From Streptomyces sp. CBMA156 (GTDB lineage Bacteria > Actinomycetota > Actinomycetes > Streptomycetales > Streptomycetaceae), in contig NZ_MSJQ01000246.1 of assembly GCF_014596515.1 (NCBI RefSeq), positions 1 to 53,973 on the forward strand: DNA of 53,973 nt, read 5' to 3'. The notes under the pieces were generated by a model, which worked only from the letters and a program-made list of their open reading frames with translations, had not been told where the DNA came from and ran no database searches. The position numbers were made by a program, and so were the translations under genes. Below, in pieces: positions 38,413-48,098 of this stretch; position 1 is the first letter of the stretch; each line of letters opens with the position of its first letter.

Positions 38413-38431
38413 GCGCGGAGCCCGAACCCCT

Positions 38432-39754
38432 GTGAGTGGTGAGAGTACGAGCTTCATCCTGGGTGCCGTGCTGCTCGTCGTACTCGGCTGGCTGGCCGCG
38501 TGCGCCGAGGCGGGCATCTCCCGGGTCTCCCGGTTCCGGGCGGAGGAGGCGGTGCGCAGCGGACGGCGCGGCTCCGCGCGGCTGCTGACCGTCGCCTCCG
38601 ACCCGATCCGCTACCTCAACCTGGCCACCCTGATCCGGGTGGCCAGCGAGATGGCGGCGGCCGTCCTGGTCACCGTGGTCTGCGTGCGCAACGTCAGCCC
38701 GACCTGGCAGGCCGTGCTGCTGGCGTTCGGCGTGATGGTGCTGGTGTCCTTCGTCGCGGTGGGGGTCTCGCCGCGCACGATCGGGCGCCAGCACCCGGTG
38801 ACCACCGCGGCCGCGGCCTCCTTCGTGCTGCTGCCGCTGGCCGCGGTGCTGGGCCCGATCCCGCGGCTGCTGATCCTGCTCGGCAACGCGCTGACCCCGG
38901 GCAAGGGTTACCGGGAGGGGCCGTTCGCCTCCGAGGCGGAGCTGCGGGCGCTGGTGGACCTCGCCGAGAAGGACGACCTGATCGAGGACGAGGAGCGCCG
39001 GATGGTGCACTCGGTCTTCGAGCTGGGCGACACCATCGTGCGCGAGGTGATGGTGCCGCGCACCGACCTGGTGATGATCGAGCGGCACAAGACCGTGCGG
39101 CAGGCGCTCACCCTGGCGCTGCGCTCGGGCTTCTCGCGCATTCCCGTGGTCGGCGACAACGAGGACGACGTGGTCGGCATCGTCTACCTCAAGGACCTGG
39201 TGCGCCGCACCCACATCAACCGGGAGGCGGAGTCCGAGGAGGTCGGCGCGGTGATGCGCCCGGCCGTCTTCGTCCCCGACTCCAAGCCGGCCGGCGACCT
39301 GCTGCGCGAGATGCAGCAGCGCCGCTCGCACGTGGCGATCGTGATCGACGAGTACGGCGGCACGGCCGGCCTGGTCACCATCGAGGACGTCCTGGAGGAG
39401 ATCGTCGGGGAGATCACCGACGAGTACGACCGGGAGATCGCCCCGGTGGAGGACCTCGGTGACGGCTCGTACCGGATCACCGCCCGGCTGCTGGTGGAGG
39501 ACCTGGGCGAGCTGTTCGGCATCGAGCTGGAGGACGAGGACGTCGAGACCGTCGGCGGCCTGCTGGCCAAGCACCTGGGCCGGGTGCCGATCCCCGGCTC
39601 CGCCTGCGAGATCCCGCTGCCCGAGCCGGTCGCGGGCGGCCTGACCGGCATCCTGCTGACCGCCGAGTCCTCGGCGGGCCGGCGCAACCGGATCGGCTCC
39701 ATGGTCGCCGCCCCCGTCCGCGCCGAGGACGCCGGGGAGTCCCCGGGCGAGTAG
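38432..39754 (+). CDS. CNNM/CorC-type membrane protein with CBS pair (hemolysin family)
   Basis: 440 aa. Three to four N-terminal membrane helices (~8-28, 70-92, 98-120, 128-150) form the CNNM domain. A CBS pair (~215-335, EVMVPRTDLVMIERHKTVRQAL and RRSHVAIVIDEYGGTAGLVTIEDVLEEIVGEI) and a C-terminal CorC/HlyC domain (~350-430) follow. Such proteins are usually called hemolysins but are linked to magnesium transport. GTG 38432 has GGAG (38417-38420) at 11 nt. Third gene of the phoH-ybeY operon. Confidence 0.92.
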   Translation: MSGESTSFILGAVLLVVLGWLAACAEAGISRVSRFRAEEAVRSGRRGSARLLTVASDPIRYLNLATLIRVASEMAAAVLVTVVCVRNVSPTWQAVLLAFGVMVLVSFVAVGVSPRTIGRQHPVTTAAAASFVLLPLAAVLGPIPRLLILLGNALTPGKGYREGPFASEAELRALVDLAEKDDLIEDEERRMVHSVFELGDTIVREVMVPRTDLVMIERHKTVRQALTLALRSGFSRIPVVGDNEDDVVGIVYLKDLVRRTHINREAESEEVGAVMRPAVFVPDSKPAGDLLREMQQRRSHVAIVIDEYGGTAGLVTIEDVLEEIVGEITDEYDREIAPVEDLGDGSYRITARLLVEDLGELFGIELEDEDVETVGGLLAKHLGRVPIPGSACEIPLPEPVAGGLTGILLTAESSAGRRNRIGSMVAAPVRAEDAGESPGE

Positions 39755-39787
39755 CGGGCGGGCGGTCGCCGAGCGACCATGGAGGGC

Positions 39788-40024
39788 ATGACGCACAAAC
39801 TTCGCGCGGAGTACGGCCCGCAGGGGGCGGCCGGCGGAGTCAAGTCCTGGCACGTGGTGCGGGACGAGGACCCGTCGGTGGCGCTCTGCGGCCGGACCAT
39901 GTCCGACGACGCCGAGACCCGGCCCGAGGAGGAGTGGGGCACCGGGTTGCGCTGCTGCCAGCAGTGCGGCTCGCTCTACATGCACGAGACGCCGCACATG
40001 GAGAAGCTCCATCCCTACAGCTAG
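39788..40024 (+). CDS. Small Cys-containing protein, unknown function (78 aa)
   Basis: MTHKLRAEYGPQG opens a short protein with four Cys: one in VALCGRT and a CCQQC group near the C-terminus, together able to bind one zinc ion (inference). No membrane segment. It ends MEKLHPYS. GACCAT (39775-39780) ends 7 nt before ATG 39788, a leaderless layout; the ATG at 39779 overlaps that element and is disfavoured. The gene has no recognised family beyond actinobacterial conserved hypothetical. Base composition and codon bias match its neighbours, so it is a genuine gene. Confidence 0.75.
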   Translation: MTHKLRAEYGPQGAAGGVKSWHVVRDEDPSVALCGRTMSDDAETRPEEEWGTGLRCCQQCGSLYMHETPHMEKLHPYS

Positions 40025-40050
40025 ACCATGGCCGAGCTCTGGAGGTCGCC

Positions 40051-40599
40051 ATGAAGCTGCAAGACACTCTGCCGTCCGTCGACAGACGACTCGCCCTGGT
40101 GTGGCGGATCGGGGCGGGGCTCGGGGGGATCTTCCTGATCGTGTTCGGGTGCCTGGGGCTGGCCGACCACTCCGGCTTCCTGTCCACCCACGGTGACCGG
40201 ATCGCCGGGCTGTCGACCAACGGGGCGCTGAGCATCCTGTCCATCGTGGCGGGCGCGGTCCTGGTGCTGGGGGCGGTGATCGGCGGGAACTTCGCGTCCA
40301 ACCTCAACATGGCGGTCGGCGTGCTGTTCGTCCTGTCCGGCTTCTACGGCCTGACGGTGCTCGGGCGGCCGGACGCCAACATCCTCAACTTCCGGATGTC
40401 GAACGTGCTGTTCGCGTTCGTCTTCGGGATCGTCCTGACGACCTTCGGCATGTACGGCAGGGTGAGCAGCCACCTGCCGCACGACAACCCGTTCTGGCGC
40501 GAGCGCGCCGAGCACGAGGAGGCGCGGCCGACCGGGCCGAAGACCTTCGTCAAGGTCCTCAGGCCGAACCCGGGGCGGACCCACCCGGTCGGCCACTGA
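40051..40599 (+). CDS. DUF4383-like four-helix membrane protein
   Basis: 182 aa with four hydrophobic segments (~20-40, 57-80, 88-107, 118-137) and short loops; the C-terminal ~45 residues are basic and cytoplasmic. The NFASNLNMAVGVLFVLSGFYGLTVL block and the helix count fit the DUF4383 family, whose function is unknown. GGAGG (40041-40045) sets ATG 40051, 26 bp after the previous stop. An open frame from 39934 overlaps the previous gene and is ignored. Confidence 0.82.
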   Translation: MKLQDTLPSVDRRLALVWRIGAGLGGIFLIVFGCLGLADHSGFLSTHGDRIAGLSTNGALSILSIVAGAVLVLGAVIGGNFASNLNMAVGVLFVLSGFYGLTVLGRPDANILNFRMSNVLFAFVFGIVLTTFGMYGRVSSHLPHDNPFWRERAEHEEARPTGPKTFVKVLRPNPGRTHPVGH

Positions 40600-40614
40600 C
40601 CGGCGCCGGGTGCC

Positions 40615-40620
40615 TATGCT
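40615..40620 (+). promoter_or_regulatory. -10 element of the deaminase-like gene (leaderless)
   Basis: TATGCT ends 7 nt before ATG 40628. Confidence 0.55.
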
Positions 40621-40627
40621 CGGCGGC

Positions 40628-40981
40628 ATGAGTGACATCGTCGAGCTCGATCCCGAAGACAAGAAGATCATCACCCTGGCCCGCTCGGCCCGCGCCCGCA
40701 ACGGCGTCGCCGAGGGGGCCGCGGTGCGTGACGAGACCGGTCGCACCTACGTGGCCGGGACGGTCGCGCTGGAGTCGCTGAGGCTGAGCGCCCTGCGGAC
40801 GGCGGTGGCGATGGCGGTGGCCAGCGGCGCCAGGTCGCTGGAGGCGGCGGCCGTGGTGAGCGAGGCGGAGCAGCCGGACGAGGCGGACCTGGCGGCCGTA
40901 CGGGACCTGGGCGGGGCCGGGACGCCGGTGCTGCTGGCCGGTCCCGACGGGACGCTGCGGGTGGCCGCCGAGGCGCGCTGA
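40628..40981 (+). CDS. Cytidine-deaminase-like protein lacking the catalytic residues
   Basis: 117 aa. The order of segments follows the cytidine deaminase fold (DDKKIITLARSARARNGVAEGAAVRDETGRTYVAGTV, then a helix, then LEAAAVVSEA, then TPVLLAGPDGTLRV). But the zinc/catalytic C/H-A-E motif is replaced by SALRTAVAMA and the PCxxC motif by VRDLGGAGTP; the protein has no Cys at all. It therefore cannot be a zinc-dependent deaminase, although homologues are often named so. A structural or regulatory role is possible. A leaderless start at 40628 is supported by TATGCT. Confidence 0.8.
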   Translation: MSDIVELDPEDKKIITLARSARARNGVAEGAAVRDETGRTYVAGTVALESLRLSALRTAVAMAVASGARSLEAAAVVSEAEQPDEADLAAVRDLGGAGTPVLLAGPDGTLRVAAEAR

Positions 40982-41123
40982 GGCCCGTCGAGGGGCCCGT
41001 ACGGGGTCGGCACGAGGACTGTACGGGCCTCGGGCGCGGGAGGCCCGCACGGGGCCGTCGGGGGTCCCGTGGCGGGCCTTCGGCGACCGTGCCGACCGGC
41101 ATGGCCTCCGGCCGTGCCTGGCA

Positions 41124-41131
41124 GATAATCT
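41124..41131 (+). promoter_or_regulatory. AT-rich -10 region before the 58-aa membrane protein
   Basis: GATAATCT contains two overlapping -10 candidates (GATAAT, TAATCT) in a GC-rich setting, 38 nt before ATG 41169. Confidence 0.45.
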
Positions 41132-41168
41132 CACCGGGGGGAGTGGACTCGGTGAGGGGGCTGGGGGC

Positions 41169-41345
41169 ATGGGGGCGGTGGCGTTCTTCGCCGGGCTGCT
41201 GCTGTTCGTGATGGGGCTGGGCAAGTGGCAGGAGACCAAGTCGGACGTCTGGCTGTTCGGCTCGCTCGGCTTCCTGCTGGCGCTGGTGGTGGTCTCGCTG
41301 ATCCCCACCGGCGGCAAGGGCGGGAAGGGCGGCAAGAAGGGCTGA
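41169..41345 (+). CDS. Small membrane protein (58 aa) with Gly-Lys tail
   Basis: Two hydrophobic helices (MGAVAFFAGLLLFVMGLG and VWLFGSLGFLLALVVVSLI) are joined by a charged loop (KWQETKSD), and the tail is Gly/Lys-only (GGKGGKGGKKG). GAGGGG (41154-41159) precedes ATG 41169 and the stop is 70 bp before era. It falls below usual length cutoffs. The tail is probably cytoplasmic and basic, suited to lipid or nucleic-acid contact. Function unknown. Confidence 0.7.
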   Translation: MGAVAFFAGLLLFVMGLGKWQETKSDVWLFGSLGFLLALVVVSLIPTGGKGGKGGKKG

Positions 41346-41402
41346 GCGGGTGTCCTGAAACCCCCGGAGGCGGGCCCGGACGGCGGGGCTCCGGTGATCA
41401 GG

Positions 41403-41408
41403 GAGAAT
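41403..41408 (+). promoter_or_regulatory. -10 element of era (leaderless)
   Basis: GAGAAT ends 7 nt before ATG 41416. The same GAGAATGG-NNCCCATG arrangement occurs at recO (47335-47350), and GAGAAT with 7 nt occurs at znuA. Confidence 0.6.
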
Positions 41409-41415
41409 GGAGCCC

Positions 41416-42345
41416 ATGAATGCCCCTTCCTCCTCGTACCGCTCCGGGTTCGCGTGCTTCGTCGGCCGGCCCAACGCGGGCAAGTCGACCCTGACCAACG
41501 CTCTGGTGGGGACGAAGGTCGCGATCACCTCCGACCGCCCGCAGACCACCCGGCACACCGTGCGCGGCATCGTGCACCGCCCGGACGCCCAGCTCGTGCT
41601 GGTCGACACCCCCGGTCTGCACAAGCCGCGCACCCTGCTCGGCGAACGCCTCAACGACCTGGTCCGCACCACCTGGGCCGAGGTCGACGTGATCGGCTTC
41701 TGCCTGCCCGCCGACCAGAAGATCGGCCCCGGCGACAAGTTCATCGCCAAGGAGATCGCCGGGATCAAGAAGACCCCGAAGGTCGCCATCGTCACCAAGA
41801 CCGACCTGGTCGACTCCAAGCGCCTGGCCGAGCAGCTGATCGCGATCCACCAGCTCGGCATCGAGCTGGGCTTCGAGTGGGACGAGATCATCCCGGTCTC
41901 CGCCGTGGGCGACAAGCAGGTGGAACTGGTCGCCGACCTGCTCACCAAGCTGCTGCCGGAGGGCGACCAGCTCTACCCGGAGGGCGACCTCACCGACGAG
42001 CCCGAGCAGGTCATGGTCGCCGAGCTGATCCGCGAGGCCGCGCTGGAGGGCGTGCGCGACGAACTGCCGCACTCGCTGGCCGTCGTGGTCGAGGAGATGC
42101 TCCCGCGCGAGGGCCGCCCGGCGGACCGCCCGCTGCTGGACATCCACGCCAACGTCTACATCGAGCGGCAGAGCCAGAAGGCGATCGTGATCGGCGCCAA
42201 GGGCGCGCGGCTGAAGCACGTCGGCACCACCGCCCGCAAGCACATCGAGGCGCTGCTCGGCACGCCGGTCTACCTGGACCTGCACGTCAAGGTCGCCAAG
42301 GACTGGCAGCGCGACCCCAAGCAGCTGCGCAAGCTGGGCTTCTGA
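41416..42345 (+). CDS. era: GTPase Era
   Basis: 309 aa. G1 GRPNAGKS at residues 17-24, G3 DTPGLHKPR near 64, G4 TKTD near 131, and G5 SAVG near 162. A C-terminal KH domain (~210-309, with VIGAKGARLKHVGTTARKHIEAL) binds the 3' end of 16S rRNA. Era checks and promotes 30S maturation, in keeping with the nearby ybeY. An in-frame ATG at 41407 lies inside the -10 element, so 41416 (MNAPSSSYRSG) is chosen. A 15-bp terminator follows. Confidence 0.96.
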   Translation: MNAPSSSYRSGFACFVGRPNAGKSTLTNALVGTKVAITSDRPQTTRHTVRGIVHRPDAQLVLVDTPGLHKPRTLLGERLNDLVRTTWAEVDVIGFCLPADQKIGPGDKFIAKEIAGIKKTPKVAIVTKTDLVDSKRLAEQLIAIHQLGIELGFEWDEIIPVSAVGDKQVELVADLLTKLLPEGDQLYPEGDLTDEPEQVMVAELIREAALEGVRDELPHSLAVVVEEMLPREGRPADRPLLDIHANVYIERQSQKAIVIGAKGARLKHVGTTARKHIEALLGTPVYLDLHVKVAKDWQRDPKQLRKLGF

Positions 42346-42390
42346 GCCGGGGGCTCGTGAACCGGGGGGCTCGTGAACCGGGGGGTGCCG
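42346..42390. repeat. Short direct repeats after era
   Basis: A 17-bp unit made of CCGGGGGG and CTCGTGAAC recurs about twice just after the era stop, with a third partial copy. Confidence 0.6.
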
Positions 42391-42450
42391 GACCGGGAGC
42401 TTCCCAACCACGGCCCCTGACGGGGGAGTTCACCACGGCGGGACTGTCGA

Positions 42451-42485
42451 GGGCCCGGCCGGACGTTTCGCGTCCGGCCGGGCCC
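42451..42485. terminator. Bidirectional terminator between era and the emfourin gene
   Basis: A perfect 15-bp stem (42451-42465 with 42471-42485) and loop TTTCG between two convergent genes. Confidence 0.9.
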
Positions 42486-42547
42486 GTGTCGTCGGTCCGG
42501 CCCCACGGGGCGTCAGGCGGGGGGCCGCCCGCCTCCCTGTCCCGGTG

Positions 42548-42814
42548 CTAGGCGCCCTCGCGCAGTACCAGGGAGACCAGCTCGCGCTGCGAGTCGGTGA
42601 GCTTTGGGTCTGCGCAGTGCACCGTCCGGCCGTCGACGGTGATCTCGTAGTGGAAGCCGTCCGGCACCCCGTACGAGGGCGCGCGCAGCCCGCCCGCGAC
42701 GGCCTCGCGGGCGAGTGCGTGCACGTGCGGGGCGTCCGTGCGGTCGGCGGTGTCGATCTCCGCATGGCGGACGATCCCCGCGAAGCCGCCGGTCCGGGTC
42801 ACCTGGATACGCAT
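42548..42814 (-). CDS. Emfourin-type inhibitor of the protealysin-like peptidase
   Basis: 88 aa, starting MRIQVTRTGGFAGIVRHAEID and ending DSQRELVSLVLREGA, the emfourin family pattern (small beta-rich proteins). Emfourin genes are known to sit beside protealysin-like M4 peptidases and to inhibit them. Here the peptidase gene lies 157 bp upstream on the same strand, which supports the call. There is no signal peptide, so it acts in the cytoplasm. CACCAT (42827-42822) ends 7 nt before the ATG at 42814, possibly leaderless; the ATG at 42823 is the alternative. Confidence 0.88.
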   Translation of the reverse strand: MRIQVTRTGGFAGIVRHAEIDTADRTDAPHVHALAREAVAGGLRAPSYGVPDGFHYEITVDGRTVHCADPKLTDSQRELVSLVLREGA

Positions 42815-42834
42815 GGTGTCCATGGTGCTACCCG

Positions 42835-42971
42835 GGGAGGGGGTTTGCCGGGCTTTTCCCGGACCGTGACCTTAAGCCCGCCTCAACCCGGTCTCAACCA
42901 TCCCCGGGCCCGGGCCGCCACCCCCGGGCCACCGCCCCGGGCCGCCGACCGCCCCGGGCCGCCGGGCGCCG
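42835..42971. other. Intergenic GC-rich repeats between peptidase and inhibitor genes
   Basis: CCCCGGGCC(G/A)CC-type units recur 4-5 times in 42900-42966. They can form several alternative hairpins, which may reduce read-through from the peptidase gene to the inhibitor gene. Confidence 0.5.
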
Positions 42972-43994
42972 TCACCCCGGGCTGATCCCGACCTGCGCCC
43001 AGGAGGCCGTGACGGTGTCCACCACCGACCGGTCGCCGGGGTAGCGGGCCGCTGCTGCGGCCACGGTGGCCCGGGCGAAGGCGGTGAAGCCGGCGTCGGC
43101 GGGCAGCGTGCGCCCGGTCAGCGCGTCGTACCAGATCCGCCCCGCGCGCTCCCAGGCCGAGCCGCCGAGCGCGGTGGCCAGCAGGTAGAACGCGTGGTTG
43201 GGGATGCCGGAGTTGATGTGCACCCCGCCGTTGTCCTGGGAGGTGTCCACGTAGTCCCGCATGTGCGCGGGCTGCGGGTCCTTGCCGAGCTGCGGGTCGT
43301 CGTAGGCGGTGCCGGGCGCCTTCATCGAGCGCAGCGCCACCCCCTGGACGCCGGGGGCGAGCAGCCCGGCGCCGATCAGCCAGTCGGCGTCGGCGGCGCC
43401 CTGGTGCAGCGCGTACTGCTTGACCAGCGAGCCGAAGACGTCGGAGACCGACTCGTTGAGCGCGCCGGGCTGGTCCTGGTAGTCCAGGCCGGCGGTGAAC
43501 TGGGTGACGCCGTGGGTGAGTTCGTGGCCGATCACGTCGATGCAGGCGGTGAAGTCGCCGAACACCACGTTGTCGCCGTCGCCGAAGACCATCTGGTGGC
43601 CGTTCCAGAAGGCGTTGTCGTAGTCGCGGCCGTAGTGGACGCTGGCGTCCAGCCGCAGGTTCCGGTCGTCGATCGAGTGCCGGCCGAAGGCGTCGGCGTA
43701 GAGCGCGAAGGTGGCGCCCAGGCCGTCGTAGGCGCGGTTGACGGAGCTGTCGGAGGAGGCGCCCTGCCCCTCGGCGCGCACCCGGCGGCCGGGCAGCCGC
43801 TGGCCGTGGGCGGCGTCGCAGACCACCCTGCTGAGGCCGGGGGCGCCGGCGACGGCCGGGGGCGGGGCGAGGCGGGCCGCGCGGTGCGCGGCGTCGAGGG
43901 CGAGGGAGTGGACGGCGGGCTCGTGACCGGCCTCGGCGAGGCGGTCCAGGACGTACGGCGGGACGATCGTGCAGAGCGGCACTGCTGCAGTCAT
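42972..43994 (-). CDS. Protealysin-like M4 metallopeptidase
   Basis: 340 aa. The zinc site is HELTH (His157, Glu158, His161) with Glu181 in GALNESVSDVFG, and the catalytic His is in NSGIPNHAFY. There is no signal peptide. The short N-terminal propeptide (TAAVPLCTIVPPYVLDRLAEAG) carries the protealysin-type PPYxL motif in place of the long thermolysin propeptide, so the enzyme is probably cytoplasmic or released without Sec. The inhibitor gene follows. CACCCT (44007-44002) lies 7 nt before ATG 43994, with GTGACA (44030-44025) 17 nt further up, a leaderless promoter; the in-frame ATG at 44060 is disfavoured. Confidence 0.92.
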   Translation of the reverse strand: MTAAVPLCTIVPPYVLDRLAEAGHEPAVHSLALDAAHRAARLAPPPAVAGAPGLSRVVCDAAHGQRLPGRRVRAEGQGASSDSSVNRAYDGLGATFALYADAFGRHSIDDRNLRLDASVHYGRDYDNAFWNGHQMVFGDGDNVVFGDFTACIDVIGHELTHGVTQFTAGLDYQDQPGALNESVSDVFGSLVKQYALHQGAADADWLIGAGLLAPGVQGVALRSMKAPGTAYDDPQLGKDPQPAHMRDYVDTSQDNGGVHINSGIPNHAFYLLATALGGSAWERAGRIWYDALTGRTLPADAGFTAFARATVAAAAARYPGDRSVVDTVTASWAQVGISPG

Positions 43995-44001
43995 GTCGCC
44001 C

Positions 44002-46131
<2,130 letters not shown>

Positions 46132-46147
46132 TTCGCAAGGGTGGTGT

Positions 46148-46179
46148 GCGAAGGGCCGTCCCGCGGGGCGGCCCTTCGC
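46148..46179 (+). terminator. leuA terminator
   Basis: An 11-bp stem (GCGAAGGGCCG 46148-46158 with CGGCCCTTCGC 46169-46179) whose inner bases can add pairs, 16 nt after the leuA stop. Confidence 0.8.
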
Positions 46180-46381
46180 CGTGCCCGCCGCGCACCGCGC
46201 CCGGCGCTGTGTCCTGCGCCACATTTTTTCGGATCGGAAGCCGTTCGAGGTACTGACACGTGCCGGTAACCGTGGCAACATCGATCCACCGGAAAGCCGG
46301 GTCGGTGGGACGGCTCGGTGTCCGGTCGCGTGACCTGCCCATTGTCGAGCAGGCCGCCTGCCATGTCTGGGGAGTGGCGCC

Positions 46382-47077
46382 GTGACCAGGTTGTGGGGTG
46401 TTCGCCCGAGGTGGCGGACTGACGTTCTCGGTGACTTCTTCTGCCCCGGCTGTGGCGGGGACCGCAACTACCGCCGGCAGCACGGCCGGCGGTGGCTGCG
46501 GCTGCTGGGGACCCCGGTGGTCCCGCTCGGACCGGTGATCGGCAGTGTGCAGTGCACCGGCTGCCACGGCCGGTACGGCGTCGAGAGCCTGGAGCAGCCC
46601 ACCAGCGTGCGCCTCGGCGCGATGCTGCGGGACGCTCAGTACACCATCGCGCTGGCCCTGCTCGCGGCCGGCGGCACCGCCCACCGGGCGGCCCGCGACG
46701 CGGCCTGCACGGCGGTGCGCGAGGCCGGGTTCGAGGACTGCGGCGAGGCCCAGGTGCTGGCCGCGCTCGCCGCGCTCTCCGGGCTCGGCGGTGAACTCCA
46801 CGAAGCCCACGACCTGGGGGCACCTCCCGGCCGGAGGCCGGGGGAGTCCGGCGGGCTGGCCGTCGAACTGCACGCGGTGCTCGAACCGCTCACCCCGCAC
46901 CTGGCCCACCACGGCCGCGAGCGGCTGCTGTTGCAGGGCGCGGGGATCGCGCTGGCCGACGGGCGCTACCTGCCGCAGGAGCGCGACGCGCTGGCCGCGG
47001 TCGGGCAGTGCCTGGACCTGCCGAAGTCCAGGGTCGGGGCGCTGCTGGAGGCGGCGACCCGGGCGCCGTACAAGTAG
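46382..47077 (+). CDS. TerB-like protein with N-terminal zinc ribbon
   Basis: 231 aa. Cys21, Cys24 (CPGC) and Cys58, Cys61 (CTGC) form a zinc ribbon. The rest is an all-helical TerB-like domain with acidic metal-type positions (ALADGRYLPQERDALAAVGQCL). TerB domains were first linked to tellurite resistance, but most act in unknown stress or membrane roles. No other ter gene is nearby. GTG 46382 follows GGGGAG (46371-46376). Residues ~143-158 (GAPPGRRPGESGG) are encoded by a palindromic element and look like an in-frame insertion. Confidence 0.8.
   Translation: MTRLWGVRPRWRTDVLGDFFCPGCGGDRNYRRQHGRRWLRLLGTPVVPLGPVIGSVQCTGCHGRYGVESLEQPTSVRLGAMLRDAQYTIALALLAAGGTAHRAARDAACTAVREAGFEDCGEAQVLAALAALSGLGGELHEAHDLGAPPGRRPGESGGLAVELHAVLEPLTPHLAHHGRERLLLQGAGIALADGRYLPQERDALAAVGQCLDLPKSRVGALLEAATRAPYK
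46816..46846 (+). repeat. Palindromic GC-rich element inside the TerB-like gene
   Basis: GGGGGCACCTCCC followed by CGGCC-GGA-GGCCGGGGGAG forms a strong hairpin (CTCCCGGCC with GGCCGGGGGAG, one or two bulges). From memory, near-identical GGGGGCACCTCCC...GGGGGAG palindromes are dispersed through many Streptomyces genomes. Here it lies in frame and adds a Gly/Pro/Arg-rich loop. Confidence 0.65.
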
Positions 47078-47334
47078 CCGACGCCGCGAACGGACGGCGG
47101 CGCGACCGACCGGCCGCACGACCGAAGGCCGCACGACCGACCGACGGCACGAATCAGTCGACGGCACGAACAGTCCGGTGGCGCCACACCGAGATTCCCG
47201 CAGACCACTCCGAATCCCCCACAAAACGGGCCCGGACTCCCCCCTCCGGGCCCGCCGTGACCCGCACCGCAGTGGTCCTCCCCCACGGCCCCGGTGCGGG
47301 CAACACGGCTGTCCGGCACCGGTGCCGGGTGGGG
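47078..47334. other. Intergenic stretch before recO
   Basis: About 255 bp. 47095-47175 holds degenerate direct repeats of CGCACGACCGA and GGCACGAA. The later part is GC-rich, with a possible short hairpin around 47295-47330. No gene seen. Confidence 0.4.
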
Positions 47335-47340
47335 GAGAAT
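47335..47340 (+). promoter_or_regulatory. -10 element of recO (leaderless)
   Basis: GAGAAT ends 7 nt before ATG 47348, as at era. Confidence 0.6.
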
Positions 47341-47347
47341 GGTCCCC

Positions 47348-48094
47348 ATGAGTCTTTTCCGGGACGACGGCGTCGTGCTGCGGGCGCAGAAGCTCGGCGA
47401 GGCCGATCGGATCATCACCCTGCTGACCCGCCACCACGGCAAGGTGCGGGCGGTCGCGCGCGGGGTGCGGAAGACCAAGTCCAAGTTCGGCGCCCGGCTG
47501 GAACCGTTCTCGCACGTGGACGTGCAGTTCTTCAGCCGGGGGAGTGAGCTGTTCGGCCGCGGGTTGCCGCTCTGCACCCAGGTGGAGACCATCGCGCCGT
47601 ACGGCGGTTCGATCGTCACCGACTACGGCCGCTACACCGCCGGCACCGCGATGCTGGAGACCGCCGAGCGCTTCGCCGAGAACGAGGGCGAACCGGCCGT
47701 CCAGCAGTACCTGCTGCTGGTCGGCGGACTGCGCACCCTGGCGGCCGGACTGCACGAGTCGCACCTGGTGATGGACGCCTTCCTGCTGCGCTCGCTCGCG
47801 GTGAACGGGTACGGCGCGAGCTTCACCGACTGCGCCAAATGCGGCCTGGAGGGGCCGAACCGTTTCTTCTCGCTCCCCGCGGGCGGGGTGCTCTGCGGGG
47901 ACTGCCGAGTGCCCGGATGTGCCGTACCCTCCCCTGAGACACTGGTACTGCTCGGGGCGCTGTTGTCAGGGGACTGGCAGACGGCCGATTCCTGTGAGCC
48001 CCGGTACTGGCGGGAGGGCAGCGGCCTGGTCGCGGCCTATCTGCAGTGGCACCTGGAGCGGGGCATCCGCTCGATGAGATACGTGGAGAAGTGA
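47348..48094 (+). CDS. recO: DNA repair protein RecO
   Basis: 248 aa. The N-terminal OB fold ([39 protein letters not shown]) is followed by a helical domain and a C-terminal zinc-binding set (CAKCG and CGDC near 158-182). RecO loads RecA onto SSB-coated DNA with RecF/RecR. The start at 47348 is fixed by the OB fold and the leaderless -10. Only 4 bp separate it from uppS, so they share a transcript; recO-uppS linkage is common in actinobacteria. Confidence 0.95.
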   Translation: MSLFRDDGVVLRAQKLGEADRIITLLTRHHGKVRAVARGVRKTKSKFGARLEPFSHVDVQFFSRGSELFGRGLPLCTQVETIAPYGGSIVTDYGRYTAGTAMLETAERFAENEGEPAVQQYLLLVGGLRTLAAGLHESHLVMDAFLLRSLAVNGYGASFTDCAKCGLEGPNRFFSLPAGGVLCGDCRVPGCAVPSPETLVLLGALLSGDWQTADSCEPRYWREGSGLVAAYLQWHLERGIRSMRYVEK

Positions 48095-48098
48095 GCAC

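Noticed and set aside
40628..40981. Functional cytidine deaminase (cdd)
   Set aside because: No Cys, no C/H-A-E motif and no PCxxC motif, so zinc-dependent deamination is not possible.
46382..47077. Tellurite resistance operon
   Set aside because: Only a TerB-like domain with a zinc ribbon is present, with no other ter genes. A specific tellurite role is not supported.
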